From Pseudomonas sp. R4-35-07 (lineage in GTDB: Bacteria; Pseudomonadota; Gammaproteobacteria; Pseudomonadales; Pseudomonadaceae), in contig NZ_CP027732.1 in NCBI RefSeq assembly GCF_003852235.1, forward strand, positions 3,038,001 to 3,102,000: a DNA stretch of 64,000 nt, given 5' to 3'. The first letter of the stretch is position 1. The number at the start of each line of letters is the position of its first letter. A program made the translations under genes and the position numbers. The notes below the pieces were generated by a model that saw only the letters and a program-made list of their open reading frames with translations, had not been told where the DNA came from and did no database searches. Shown here one piece after another: positions 17,132 through 25,836 of this stretch.

Positions 17132-18174
17132 CCCAACAGCTTCTGCCGCTCCTGCGCACTCAAGTAGCCGGTGGTGACACTGAACGAAGCGCTGGCTCCA
17201 GCCGCCAGCACACGCACGTGACCTTTGGCTTTCTCGGCGTTATAGCCCTCGGGTTCACAGGTGGACGGCAGAACGAACGCCGCCACTTGCTGATCCGGCG
17301 TGTACAGGATCCAACGCGCGGCGTGCTCGAACTGTTCGGGACGGTAACGGGTGTAAAACGCCGCGCCATTGGGATGATCGAGTAGAAAATGCGCCTGGCC
17401 CGCGGCGTCAGTGGCAACACCATCAAAGAAAAACACGATCTCGGGGTCGTACAGTGACGGCTGTTCAAGGCAGGCCAACTGAGTCGGGTGCTCGGCCAGT
17501 CGGGCCATGTAGGCGCTCCAGGCTGGCGTCGGCTTGACGTGGTCCGGCACGCTGGTACGCAGGCGCAGGCGTTGCACGCCCAACGGTTCGACAAACCGCG
17601 CACCGGTCACAAACGCGTAGTTCATGTGGGCCATGTACATCAGGTCCATGGGCTTTCTGGCCAGGTTCGTCACGTCCATATTGATATCGAACAAGGCCGA
17701 ATCGGCGCGCAATGTGACGCTGGGGCAAGCCAGGTAACGATCGCCGAACCCCTTGGCGTACTGATACGAGCCGCCCAGGCGCAAAAAGCCCTCGCCCACT
17801 TCCAGCCAGGCCGTGTCCAGGGGCGCGCAGGGCATTTCGCCGTGCAAGGCGTGCGTGTCGTCCGGCGTCGGGCAACCATTGCGCAGCAGGCCACTGTGAA
17901 ACATGAAGCAGCCATAGGTGTCGATGACCGTCGGGCTGGGCCGAGGTTGCTCGAACAGGTTGTTCATAGTCAGGTTGCAACCGTCGAACTCGGCTGACCA
18001 GATCATCTGTCCTTGATAAGGCAGTACCACCAGCTTGCCACGGCTGTTCTCCAGGCTCAGGGCCAACACACCGGACGCATAGGTCCAGGCACTGACCTTG
18101 AATGCAGGGGATTGCAGGAGGATCTTTTCCTGCTCGCCAAACACCGCTCGGTACAGTGGGATACGTGTATTCAT
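17128..18174 (-). CDS. DUF4432 aldose-1-epimerase-like protein
   Basis: A 348-residue beta-rich protein of the galactose-mutarotase superfamily (DUF4432 type), with LVVLPYQGQMIWSAEFDG, HGEMPCAPLDTAW and MYMAHMNYAFV. A role in interconverting sugar anomers, here probably deoxyribose, fits its place in the operon. The frame extends further upstream, but the ATG at 18174 overlaps the permease stop (ATGA) and is the likely start. Third gene of the kinase-permease-epimerase operon. Confidence 0.8.
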   Translation of the reverse strand: MNTRIPLYRAVFGEQEKILLQSPAFKVSAWTYASGVLALSLENSRGKLVVLPYQGQMIWSAEFDGCNLTMNNLFEQPRPSPTVIDTYGCFMFHSGLLRNGCPTPDDTHALHGEMPCAPLDTAWLEVGEGFLRLGGSYQYAKGFGDRYLACPSVTLRADSALFDINMDVTNLARKPMDLMYMAHMNYAFVTGARFVEPLGVQRLRLRTSVPDHVKPTPAWSAYMARLAEHPTQLACLEQPSLYDPEIVFFFDGVATDAAGQAHFLLDHPNGAAFYTRYRPEQFEHAARWILYTPDQQVAAFVLPSTCEPEGYNAEKAKGHVRVLAAGASASFSVTTGYLSAQERQKLLG

Positions 18175-19502
18175 GAGGCCACCGCCCCGGTGGCGCCCGC
18201 CGGTAAGGTGCCGGGTTGGCGCATGCACTTGAGCGCATACATCACGATCACGATAAAGCACAGTAACGGCACGCTGTAAGCCAGCTGCATGTTGCCGCCG
18301 CTGGCGTCGGACAGCAGGCCCTGGAAGATCGGGATCACCCCGCCGCCTACAATGCTCATCACCAGCAATGAGCCACCGACACCGGTGTCTTCACCCAGGC
18401 CATCGATGGTCAGGCCGTAGATGGTCGGCCAGCAGGGGCCGAGGAAAATGCTCACGCCGACTGCTGCATACACCGCCGAAATGTTCGGCACCAGAATGGT
18501 ATAGGCCAGCAGCACGATACACAGCACGCCGTAGATTGCCAGGACCTTCGCGGGGTGCAGCCGCCGCATCAACAGGTTGGCGATCAGCTTGCCGACAAAA
18601 TACGCGGCAAAGGTGGTCAGCAAAAACCAGGAGGCGCTGCGCTCGTTCATACCGCCCATTTGCATGGCCAGGCGAATGGTGAAACTCCACACGCCGACCT
18701 GGGCGCCCACGTAAAGAAACTGCGCCAATACGCCAAAGGTAAAGCGTGGGTTGCGCCACAGCCGGCCCAGGCTCTGACGCAGACTGCCGGGCTTGCTGCC
18801 AGCGGGCTTATTGCCCTTGCAGGCGGGAAATCGCGTAATGGCGATCAGGATAAAGATCAGCACCAGCACGGCGATCATCCACTTGTAGGGCAAGAGCGTG
18901 GACTGGATCATTTGCAACTGCGCAACCGCCGCCTCGGAAGCGCTCATCTGCGTCAGTTGTTCCCTGGTGGCGTCCGTGTCCTTGAACATCACAAAGCTGC
19001 CTACGTACACCCCGGCCATTGCGCCGAATGGGTGGAAGGTTTGCGAAATGTTCAAGCGTCGGGTCCCGGTTTCCCGTGGCCCCATCAGTGTCGAATAGGT
19101 GTTGCACGCAGTTTCAAGGAACGACAGCCCGGCGGCTATCACAAACAGCGCCAACAGGAACATGCCGTACTTGGCCGTGGACGCCGCCGGAAAAAACAAC
19201 AGGCAGCCGAACATATACAGCAGGAGGCCGATCAGGATCGTGCTCTTGTAGCTGAAGCGACGCACCACCATCGCGGCCGGGATCGCCACGAAAAAGTAGC
19301 CCAGGTAAAACGCCGACTGCACAAAGGCGGTCTGGAAATCACTGAGCAGAAACGCTTTCTTGAAATGGGCGATCAGCACGTCGTTCATACTCGCCGCCGC
19401 CGCCCACAGCGCAAAGATGCTGCACAGCAGGATAAAGGCGAACCAGGGCGTGCGGTTCAGGTAGAAGCCATCGGGAGTCGGTTGCAGCGCAGGTTTGTTC
19501 AT
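18171..19502 (-). CDS. FucP-type MFS sugar:H+ symporter, probable deoxyribose permease
   Basis: A 443-residue major facilitator with about twelve hydrophobic segments. FucP-family features include ASMNDVLIAHFKKAF in TM1-2, QSAFYLGYFF, the ETACNTYSTLMGP motif after TM4, and RLNISQTFHPFGAM. The start at 19502 has GGAGAA upstream. It lies between the PfkB kinase and the epimerase-like gene and overlaps the latter. Homologues import L-fucose or related sugars; operon context points to 2-deoxyribose. Confidence 0.85.
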   Translation of the reverse strand: MNKPALQPTPDGFYLNRTPWFAFILLCSIFALWAAAASMNDVLIAHFKKAFLLSDFQTAFVQSAFYLGYFFVAIPAAMVVRRFSYKSTILIGLLLYMFGCLLFFPAASTAKYGMFLLALFVIAAGLSFLETACNTYSTLMGPRETGTRRLNISQTFHPFGAMAGVYVGSFVMFKDTDATREQLTQMSASEAAVAQLQMIQSTLLPYKWMIAVLVLIFILIAITRFPACKGNKPAGSKPGSLRQSLGRLWRNPRFTFGVLAQFLYVGAQVGVWSFTIRLAMQMGGMNERSASWFLLTTFAAYFVGKLIANLLMRRLHPAKVLAIYGVLCIVLLAYTILVPNISAVYAAVGVSIFLGPCWPTIYGLTIDGLGEDTGVGGSLLVMSIVGGGVIPIFQGLLSDASGGNMQLAYSVPLLCFIVIVMYALKCMRQPGTLPAGATGAVAS

Positions 19503-19528
19503 TATTGTTCTCCGGGCTGGGTTGGGTA

Positions 19529-20449
19529 TTACCGCTGTTGCTGGAAACGCGTGAACGTTTCGTGGTCGGGATAAGACGTTTGCGTACCCAGCGCCATGAC
19601 CGAGCACGCGGAATACGCTACCGCCTGTTCAATGGCCTGACGGATATGGCCGTCGCGGTTCCAGTGGTGAATGAAGCATCCGATAAAGGCATCGCCGGCC
19701 CCCGTGGTATCACGGGCCACCACCTGTACGCCGGGCACATGGAATTCGCCCTCTTCGCCCACGTACAACGCACCGTGCTCGCCAAGGGTGACGATCACGT
19801 GGCGAATGCCGCTGGTGAGAAGGCTGCGCGCGGCGGCCTGGGCCGAGGCCGGCGAGTTCACGACGTGACCGGTGATCAGCGCCAGTTCCGATTCGTTGGG
19901 GATCAGGAAGTCCAGCTGCGCCAAGTGCTCGGCGCTCAACCCGGTCAGCGCCGGTGCCGGGTTGAGCAGCACCGCGATAGCGTGTCGGTGAGCGAATTCG
20001 ATGGCGTGGTAGACCGTCTCCACGTTGATTTCCAACTGCAGCACGATCAGCGTGCACTCACGCAGGTCCGCTGCAGCGGCATCGATGTCCGCCGGCGACA
20101 GATGCGAATTGGCTCCTTTGACGATCAATATGCTGTTGTGCGAGTCAGTTCGCACGAAGATCGGCGCGACGCCGCTGGAAACACCCGGCACGCGCTGCAC
20201 GTAACGGGTGTCGATGCCAAAGCGTTGGAAGTTGGCCACAGTGTTGTCGGCAAACATGTCGTCGCCGACCTTGCTTAGCATTAGGACATCAGCCCCCAAC
20301 TTGGCGGCCGCGACGGCCTGGTTGGCCCCCTTGCCGCCGCAACCGAGGGCAAAACCCGGCGCTTCGAGGGTCTCGCCCTGGGCCGGCATGCGGTCGATGT
20401 AGGTAATCAGATCAACCATGTTGCTGCCGATGACTGCGATCTTGCTCAT
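19529..20449 (-). CDS. PfkB-family sugar kinase (ribokinase/deoxyribokinase)
   Basis: A 306-residue ribokinase-like protein: N-terminal IAVIGSNMVDLITYIDRMP, the PfkB signature GCGGKGANQAVAAAKLGA, and the catalytic anion hole with base in DTTGAGDAFIGCF. First gene of the leftward operon, with a perfect TGTTATTTAAATAACA dyad about 50 bp before its start. Because DeoC, DeoR and a sugar permease are adjacent, its substrate is more likely deoxyribose than ribose, giving the DeoC substrate. The usual ribose genes rbsD and rbsABC are absent. Confidence 0.85.
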   Translation of the reverse strand: MSKIAVIGSNMVDLITYIDRMPAQGETLEAPGFALGCGGKGANQAVAAAKLGADVLMLSKVGDDMFADNTVANFQRFGIDTRYVQRVPGVSSGVAPIFVRTDSHNSILIVKGANSHLSPADIDAAAADLRECTLIVLQLEINVETVYHAIEFAHRHAIAVLLNPAPALTGLSAEHLAQLDFLIPNESELALITGHVVNSPASAQAAARSLLTSGIRHVIVTLGEHGALYVGEEGEFHVPGVQVVARDTTGAGDAFIGCFIHHWNRDGHIRQAIEQAVAYSACSVMALGTQTSYPDHETFTRFQQQR

Positions 20450-20501
20450 TGCTATTCCACCTTGTTACGGCACGACGAGGCAAGGCGTGCCGCTCTTGTT
20501 T

Positions 20502-20517
20502 TGTTATTTAAATAACA
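20502..20517. promoter_or_regulatory. Putative DeoR operator upstream of the sugar-kinase operon
   Basis: TGTTATTTAAATAACA is a perfect 16-bp palindrome located about 50 bp upstream of the kinase start. It matches the two dyads in the deoC-deoR intergenic region, in particular TGTTA...TAACA, so the same repressor probably controls all three transcripts. Confidence 0.65.
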
Positions 20518-20599
20518 TTAGGTGTGAATATTCAATCTTTTTTTGTGGGATCGAATCAATTTTGCCGGATGGTCTTACCCGGTTCCCCTTTCTGCGGAC

Positions 20600-20624
20600 A
20601 AAAAAAACCGGCCTCAGAGGCCGG
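20600..20624 (-). terminator. Rho-independent terminator of the chemoreceptor gene
   Basis: CCGGCCTC and GAGGCCGG form a strong stem. On the minus strand it is followed by a run of T residues (A run at 20600-20607 on the plus strand), immediately after the chemoreceptor stop codon. Confidence 0.9.
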
Positions 20625-20640
20625 CCCTTGATCAACAGGT

Positions 20641-22254
20641 CTACACGCTGAACCGATCCACCGACTGCGACAATTTCCCGGCCAGGCCGGCCAGCTCATC
20701 GGTGGTCGCGGCTGTTTCACCGATGACGCGGCTATTGTTTTGCGACATACCGGCAATCATTTCCACTTGATGGGCAATTTCATTGCTGGCCAGGCTCTGC
20801 TCGCCGATGGTCCGGGAGATGTCATTGACCAACTCCGTGGTGCTCAAGGTGGCCTGCAGAATCTCGCGAATGGCGCGCTCCACATCGGCGGTCACGGCCA
20901 TGCCTTTGTCCACCTGGGCGACGCCCTCCTCCATACTGGTCACCGCCTCCCGGGTGCTTTGCTGGATACGCCCGACCATGCTGGCGATTTCCTGGGTGGA
21001 GGCGCTGGTGCGGCCGGCCAGGCTGCGCACCTCGTCGGCAACAACGGCAAAACCGCGCCCTTGTTCACCGGCGCGAGCGGCTTCGATGGCGGCGTTGAGG
21101 GCCAGCAGGTTGGTTTGGTCGGCGATGCCCTTGATCACTTGGATGATGCTGTAGATGGCCTCGGATTCCTTGTCCAGGGTGCGAATGACCAGAGCCGATT
21201 GCTGGGCGGAACGAGCAATGCCGTCCATGTCGCTGACCACTTGGTGAATCACCCGGCCGCCGTCCTTGGCCAGGGCTTCGGCCTGGTTGGCCATGTCCAG
21301 CGCGCGCCCGGCGTGGCGAGTGATTTCTTCGATGCTGGCGGTCATTTCGCTGGCGGCGGCGGCCATGGTGCTGGCGGCGGCGCTTTGCTGCTGGCTGCTG
21401 CCCGCCACTTCATGGCAGCCCTGGCTCAGTCGTTCGCTCACGCCATTGACGCCATGGGCATTGCTGCGCACCACGTCGATCATGCCGCGCAGGTCGCGCT
21501 GCATGGTGGCCAGGCTGCGAATCAATGAACTGGCTTCGTCCTTGCGGTTGGGCTCGACAATCGGTTCGCTCAAGTTGCCGCTGGCGATACTCGCGGCGAT
21601 GCGGCTGGCTGCTTGCAGAGGCCCCATGATGCTGAGGATTACCCAGCGTCCCTGGGCCAGCAGTAGCAACAGGCTGGCGATCAGTACCGCGCCCAGGATC
21701 AGATTGGCGTTATGGATGGTGCGTTGGGTGGCTTCGCCCGTGCGTTCGGTATGGCTTTCGATCAACTCGCTGAAGGCGCCCATTTGATCTTCAAGCTGGC
21801 TGAAGGCTTTATTGAAGGTTTCAAGCTCCCCGCGAGCGCCTTCGGGGTTGCCCAAGGCCAGCGCGACGATACGCTCGGCGGCGCCGATGTAGGTGTCCAG
21901 GCTGGGCTTGATGTTGTCGAGATTGATTTTGAGCGTGGCTTCCAACGGCAACTTGAGGTTGGCGTCCAGCGACTGGCGAAAGTGCTCGGCGTGCTCCTTG
22001 AGCGAGCTGTTGACCTCTGCGGCGCTGGTGGTGCTTTTGCCCAGGCCTACCAGCATGGCGGACAACACATCGGCTCGCAGCGCGTCATGCATCATGTCGG
22101 CTTCCATGTGGTTGCGCAAAACGGTCATGCTGACCTCGTTTTCCTGCACGGCAGCGCTCATCTGCCGGTTTCCAAGGTAACCGGCCAGGCTCATGACCGC
22201 GGCGGTCAGCAACCCGGTCGCAATCAACAGCGTTAAGCGTAACTTGATCGTCAT
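20641..22254 (-). CDS. Transmembrane methyl-accepting chemotaxis protein
   Basis: A 537-residue chemoreceptor. TM1 at about residues 7-28, a periplasmic helical ligand domain to about 185 (four-helix-bundle style), TM2 at about 187-207, a HAMP linker (SIMGPLQAASRIAASIASGN), then the cytoplasmic signalling domain with hairpin tip [21 protein letters not shown]. The ligand is unknown. Transcribed alone with a strong terminator after it. It ends without the CheR-binding pentapeptide. Adjacent to the deoxyribose genes, but no direct evidence ties it to that sugar. Confidence 0.92.
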   Translation of the reverse strand: MTIKLRLTLLIATGLLTAAVMSLAGYLGNRQMSAAVQENEVSMTVLRNHMEADMMHDALRADVLSAMLVGLGKSTTSAAEVNSSLKEHAEHFRQSLDANLKLPLEATLKINLDNIKPSLDTYIGAAERIVALALGNPEGARGELETFNKAFSQLEDQMGAFSELIESHTERTGEATQRTIHNANLILGAVLIASLLLLLAQGRWVILSIMGPLQAASRIAASIASGNLSEPIVEPNRKDEASSLIRSLATMQRDLRGMIDVVRSNAHGVNGVSERLSQGCHEVAGSSQQQSAAASTMAAAASEMTASIEEITRHAGRALDMANQAEALAKDGGRVIHQVVSDMDGIARSAQQSALVIRTLDKESEAIYSIIQVIKGIADQTNLLALNAAIEAARAGEQGRGFAVVADEVRSLAGRTSASTQEIASMVGRIQQSTREAVTSMEEGVAQVDKGMAVTADVERAIREILQATLSTTELVNDISRTIGEQSLASNEIAHQVEMIAGMSQNNSRVIGETAATTDELAGLAGKLSQSVDRFSV

Positions 22255-22388
22255 GCGGATATCCCCCTACCCAAGCGCCGATGCGTCGTTACTAGCGTTA
22301 TCGGCATCACTGGCTGTTAGTGAAGCTCAAGTTTGCGGATCTGCGCGGATACCTTAAGCTGGGCGTCTTTTGCCTGCCCGGGACACCC

Positions 22389-23585
22389 ATGCCTCAACGT
22401 ATTGCCCACCTCGCCTTGCTGCTGGGGTTGATCACCGCCATCGGCCCGTTCGCCATCGACAGCTACCTCCCCGCCCTCCCCACCCTGGGCGCCAGCCTGC
22501 AGGCGTCGCCCGCCGCCGTGCAGATGAGCCTCACGGTATTTTTCATGATCATCGGCGTCTGCCAGCTGTTCTACGGGCCGCTCAGCGATGTATATGGGCG
22601 CAAGCCGCCGATCTATGCCGGCCTGGTGATTTTCGCCGTGGCCAGCGTCGGTTGCGCACTGGCGCCGACCATTGAAGTGCTGATCGGGTTTCGCGCCCTG
22701 CAAGCATTTGGCGCGTGCGCCGGCATGGTCATCCCGCGAGCGATCGTGCGCGACCTCTATACCGGCCATCAGGCCGCGCGCTTGATGGCGTTGCTGATGC
22801 TGGTGATGAGTGTGTCGCCGATCCTCGCGCCCCTGGCCGGCAGTGTGGTGATTTCACTCTGGAGCTGGCGCGAGGTGTTCGCCGTGCTGGCGGTGGTGGC
22901 CGTGCTGTGCCTGGTGATGACCGTTGTACAACTGCCCGAAACCCACCCGGCCGAGCGGCGCCTGGGCATAACCCTGGGCGGTGCGATCCGCAGCTACGGC
23001 GCGCTGCTGCGCGACCCGGTGTTTATCGGCCTGGCGGTGGTCAGCGGTTTTGGCCTGGCCACGTTCTTTGTGTTTATCGGCAGCGCGCCGTTCGTGTATA
23101 TCCAGTATTTCGGCCTGACGCCTACCCAGTTCAGCCTGTGCTTTGCCGTCAACGCCGCCTCGTTTTTCGCCATGAGCCAGCTGACGGCCCGCCTGAGCGC
23201 GCGCTTTGGCCTGGCACCGTTGATTCGCTGGTCGGTAATTGCCGTGGCGGCCGTGATGGCGTTGCTGGCGGCCACCACGCTGTGGGGCGATAGCCTGGCG
23301 TTGATGATGACCCTGCTGTTTGTTGGCTTCGGTTTTCTCGGCCTGTTGTTGCCGGCCGCCGGAGTCTTGTCGCTGGAGGATCACGGTGCGGTGGCAGGGT
23401 CGGCGTCGGCGTTGCTGGGCGCGATTCAGATGGTCACCGCCGCTGTGTCCATGACGCTGGTGGGGCTGTTCGCCGACCATACGCCTGCGCCGATGCTGGT
23501 GGGGATCGCGCTGTGCGCGGCCGCCGCCCTGCTCACGGTGATATGGACGCTGCGCCGCTTGCCGCCGCACCTGGCGAGTGCTTGA
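22389..23585 (+). CDS. Bcr/CflA-family multidrug efflux MFS transporter
   Basis: A 398-residue inner-membrane drug:H+ antiporter of 12-TM type. Family marks include GPFAIDSYLPALP in TM1, the motif-A-like GPLSDVYGRKPP loop, and motif-C-like GMVIPRAIVRDLY. The frame opens earlier (22320), but the ATG at 22389 (MPQRIAHLALLLGL) gives the standard N-terminus and length. The gene ends three bases before the stop of the convergent recombinase gene. Confidence 0.88.
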   Translation: MPQRIAHLALLLGLITAIGPFAIDSYLPALPTLGASLQASPAAVQMSLTVFFMIIGVCQLFYGPLSDVYGRKPPIYAGLVIFAVASVGCALAPTIEVLIGFRALQAFGACAGMVIPRAIVRDLYTGHQAARLMALLMLVMSVSPILAPLAGSVVISLWSWREVFAVLAVVAVLCLVMTVVQLPETHPAERRLGITLGGAIRSYGALLRDPVFIGLAVVSGFGLATFFVFIGSAPFVYIQYFGLTPTQFSLCFAVNAASFFAMSQLTARLSARFGLAPLIRWSVIAVAAVMALLAATTLWGDSLALMMTLLFVGFGFLGLLLPAAGVLSLEDHGAVAGSASALLGAIQMVTAAVSMTLVGLFADHTPAPMLVGIALCAAAALLTVIWTLRRLPPHLASA

Positions 23586-23588
23586 ACC

Positions 23589-24503
23589 TTACAAATCGAA
23601 GCGATCTACCGCGCGCCGCCGCTCATTGTCGTCACGCACGTCATAGCTGGCGGTGGTCTGGATGTTGGTGTGATGGGCCAGCTTCTGCGCGATCGACAGG
23701 TCATGCTCCTCGATCACCCGGGTAATGAACGAGCGGCGAAAATCATGGGGCATGATCTTCACGCCCACCTGGTCCCCGCGCTGGCGAGCGATGTAGTAAA
23801 TCGCGTGTTTAGTGATGCGTTCCCGGGTGATATGGCTGCCGCGACGGATACGGTTGAACAGGAACGGGTCGTCCTGTTCGCCCTCCTTGAGTTGCCCGCG
23901 ACGAAACTCCAGCCAGGCTTGGAGCTTGGCGAAAGCCCAGTCTGGCGCGTACTTGATCAGCTCTTTATCGCCCTTGCCGATCACGCGCAAGCTGCGCTGC
24001 TCAAAATCGATCTGCGCCAGGTCAAGGTTGACCGACTCCGATTTGCGCATGCCCGAGCCGTACAGGATGCCGATCACGGCGGCATCGCGCAGGCCTTGCG
24101 GGCGCGGGTCGGCGGCGCAGACCTCCATCATTTCGCGGATCAACGTGCGGCGCAGGTTACGCCCCTGCCCCAGGCGCGTACCGGACGCGGCCTTGACCGA
24201 GCGCATCTTCAACAAGTGTTCCTGGCTGATCAGGCTCATCCGCCATGCTTCGTTCATCACCCCGCGCACGGCATTCACATACAGCGACGAGGTGTTCGGC
24301 GCATAGCCGTCTTCGCGCAACGCAGCAACCAGGGCGATTACCTGTTCGGGCTGCAGCAGGTGCCAGTCGATGTCTTCAAGGTTGACGTCTTCAAAGCCCA
24401 GGCGGTCGGCGGCGTCCTGCAGCACGTAGCGCATGGTCAGCTGGCTGGAGGGCGCCAGGCGGGTGAGATAAAGGGTCAGCGGGTTGCGGATGGACTCAGT
24501 CAA
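23589..24503 (-). CDS. Tyrosine site-specific recombinase, complete
   Basis: A 304-residue integrase/XerC-like recombinase. An N-terminal SAM-like core-binding domain (to about 110) precedes a catalytic domain with the full residue set: Arg in SGMRKSESVNL, Lys in IGKGDKE, His-x-x-Arg in MPHDFRRSF, His in LAHHTN, and the nucleophile Tyr in TTASYDVRDD. It is intact, unlike the remnants in the accessory block, and does not resemble their N-terminal region closely. No phage or cargo genes lie beside it, so it may be a resident housekeeping-like recombinase or the relic of a lost element. Confidence 0.9.
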   Translation of the reverse strand: MTESIRNPLTLYLTRLAPSSQLTMRYVLQDAADRLGFEDVNLEDIDWHLLQPEQVIALVAALREDGYAPNTSSLYVNAVRGVMNEAWRMSLISQEHLLKMRSVKAASGTRLGQGRNLRRTLIREMMEVCAADPRPQGLRDAAVIGILYGSGMRKSESVNLDLAQIDFEQRSLRVIGKGDKELIKYAPDWAFAKLQAWLEFRRGQLKEGEQDDPFLFNRIRRGSHITRERITKHAIYYIARQRGDQVGVKIMPHDFRRSFITRVIEEHDLSIAQKLAHHTNIQTTASYDVRDDNERRRAVDRFDL

Positions 24504-24611
24504 GGTAGATCAGCCTTTGGATTAAATATCACGAGCAATCTATTGATTAATCGCGATATTTATTGAATTGGCGAGGGCCGAGTCTAGCGCAATCCGGGCA
24601 CTGCCATCAAA

Positions 24612-25424
24612 TCACGGCGCCACGTCATCCTCTTCCGTGGGCTGCTGGGGTTGGGTCTGGGACTGGCTCCAGTCGGCGTCCTGTTTTTTCATCAGCGCAA
24701 ACCAGTGCTGACGCATGAACGCCAGGTAGCTGTCCGGCGCCTTGGCAAAATCCTTCTCGTCGCCATAGCAGCCCGGCAGCGGTAGCTCGGTGCCCTGCTC
24801 TTTGTACTGGCTGACCAGCGCCTGCTGCGCGGCAACGCTGCAATCGGTCGGCAACGGCATGCCGCGCAGGGCGCCGGCGTCTTCGTCCCACCAGGCTGCG
24901 CCGAAACGGTCGACGCCGCGCAGGCGATACTTCTCGGATTTGCCGGCATGCATGATCAGCTTGAATTCATTGGGGCTCACGTCGCTGGTGCAGGTGCGCG
25001 AGTAGCCGACAGTCGCCTGGGTCGTGCCGTCACCCAAAAGGTCGGTGACTCGGGTGGCTGCCGTGTCAAAGTGCAGCCCGGCGTCGAACTCGCACTGGCG
25101 CACATCGTCGTAAAGCATCCACACGCGCTTGGGATGCTCGCCGGCCAGCAGGTACTGGGCCGCGTAGACAAAGGCCGACTGGGTGCCATCGTCGTCTCGC
25201 TCGCTGACCTGTTCGGCCAGCACCAGCAGGTTCTTGCCCTGGCGGTCGTCCCAGGTATAGGCAGCGACCTGCTTGCCGCGTACTTCGACGCCCTCCGGTA
25301 CCTGGTCAATGCTCGCCAGGGTCACACCCTCATCGGCCCGCACTGTGGTGACACAGGCGACGCACACTAACAATCCGATCAACACCGGCCGCAACTGGCC
25401 GCGTAAAAGCTGCACGCTATTCAT
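24612..25424 (-). CDS. Secreted protein resembling M949_RS01915-type surface polysaccharide proteins
   Basis: A 270-residue exported protein. The signal peptide comprises a basic start, a hydrophobic stretch (LIGLLVCVACVTTV) and cleavage near RADEG. The mature part has VYAAQYLLAGEHPKRVWMLY, DLLGDGTTQATVGYSRTCTS and AAWWDEDAGAL, which I recall from a family annotated as surface polysaccharide biosynthesis (M949_RS01915), a name with little functional backing. The C-terminus is Gln/Pro/Asp-rich. Transcribed alone, away from the arn operon. Confidence 0.6.
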   Translation of the reverse strand: MNSVQLLRGQLRPVLIGLLVCVACVTTVRADEGVTLASIDQVPEGVEVRGKQVAAYTWDDRQGKNLLVLAEQVSERDDDGTQSAFVYAAQYLLAGEHPKRVWMLYDDVRQCEFDAGLHFDTAATRVTDLLGDGTTQATVGYSRTCTSDVSPNEFKLIMHAGKSEKYRLRGVDRFGAAWWDEDAGALRGMPLPTDCSVAAQQALVSQYKEQGTELPLPGCYGDEKDFAKAPDSYLAFMRQHWFALMKKQDADWSQSQTQPQQPTEEDDVAP

Positions 25425-25836
25425 CCGAGTACCCTGGCAAGAGATGGCTTACTTTACCGGCACTTGAAGGGCAATGCAGAGAAGATTGTTGAATACAGGC
25501 AGTGGAGCCATCACGTGCGCCGATCACCTGAACCAAATACGTGCCAGCCCGTTCCTATTCGGCTGAACATTCACAAGGTTTAACACCTTGGCCACATAGC
25601 TGAACACTGGCTGTCTACCTGTCAAATAAACGAGTTTTTCATCCGCCTTTCATATTCGTTGAACATTTTTGCGCTTAACCTTATAGGCATCACTTCAGAA
25701 CAATCCGGGGTTTATCGACTAACCTGTTGATTACACTTTATCTTTAGTGCCGTTTTGTCATCTGCGGGCCGTAGTTTTGCCCAATAATCGCTGCTGTTTT
25801 CGCGCTCCAAGTTGCTCCAGCCGAGGTCATTAATCT
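25425..25836. promoter_or_regulatory. Upstream region of the arn operon, with a 17-bp dyad
   Basis: This 412-base gap precedes arnC and is AT-richer than its surroundings. It contains the dyad CAAGGT-TTAAC-ACCTTG (25574-25590) and three TGAACA repeats, two as GCTGAACA near 25562 and 25610 and one as GTTGAACA near 25669. arn operons are usually controlled by PmrA/PhoP or ColR-type regulators, but I see no convincing pair of CTTAAG or GTTTA boxes. No coding sequence is supported here, and in particular no arnB. Confidence 0.4.
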
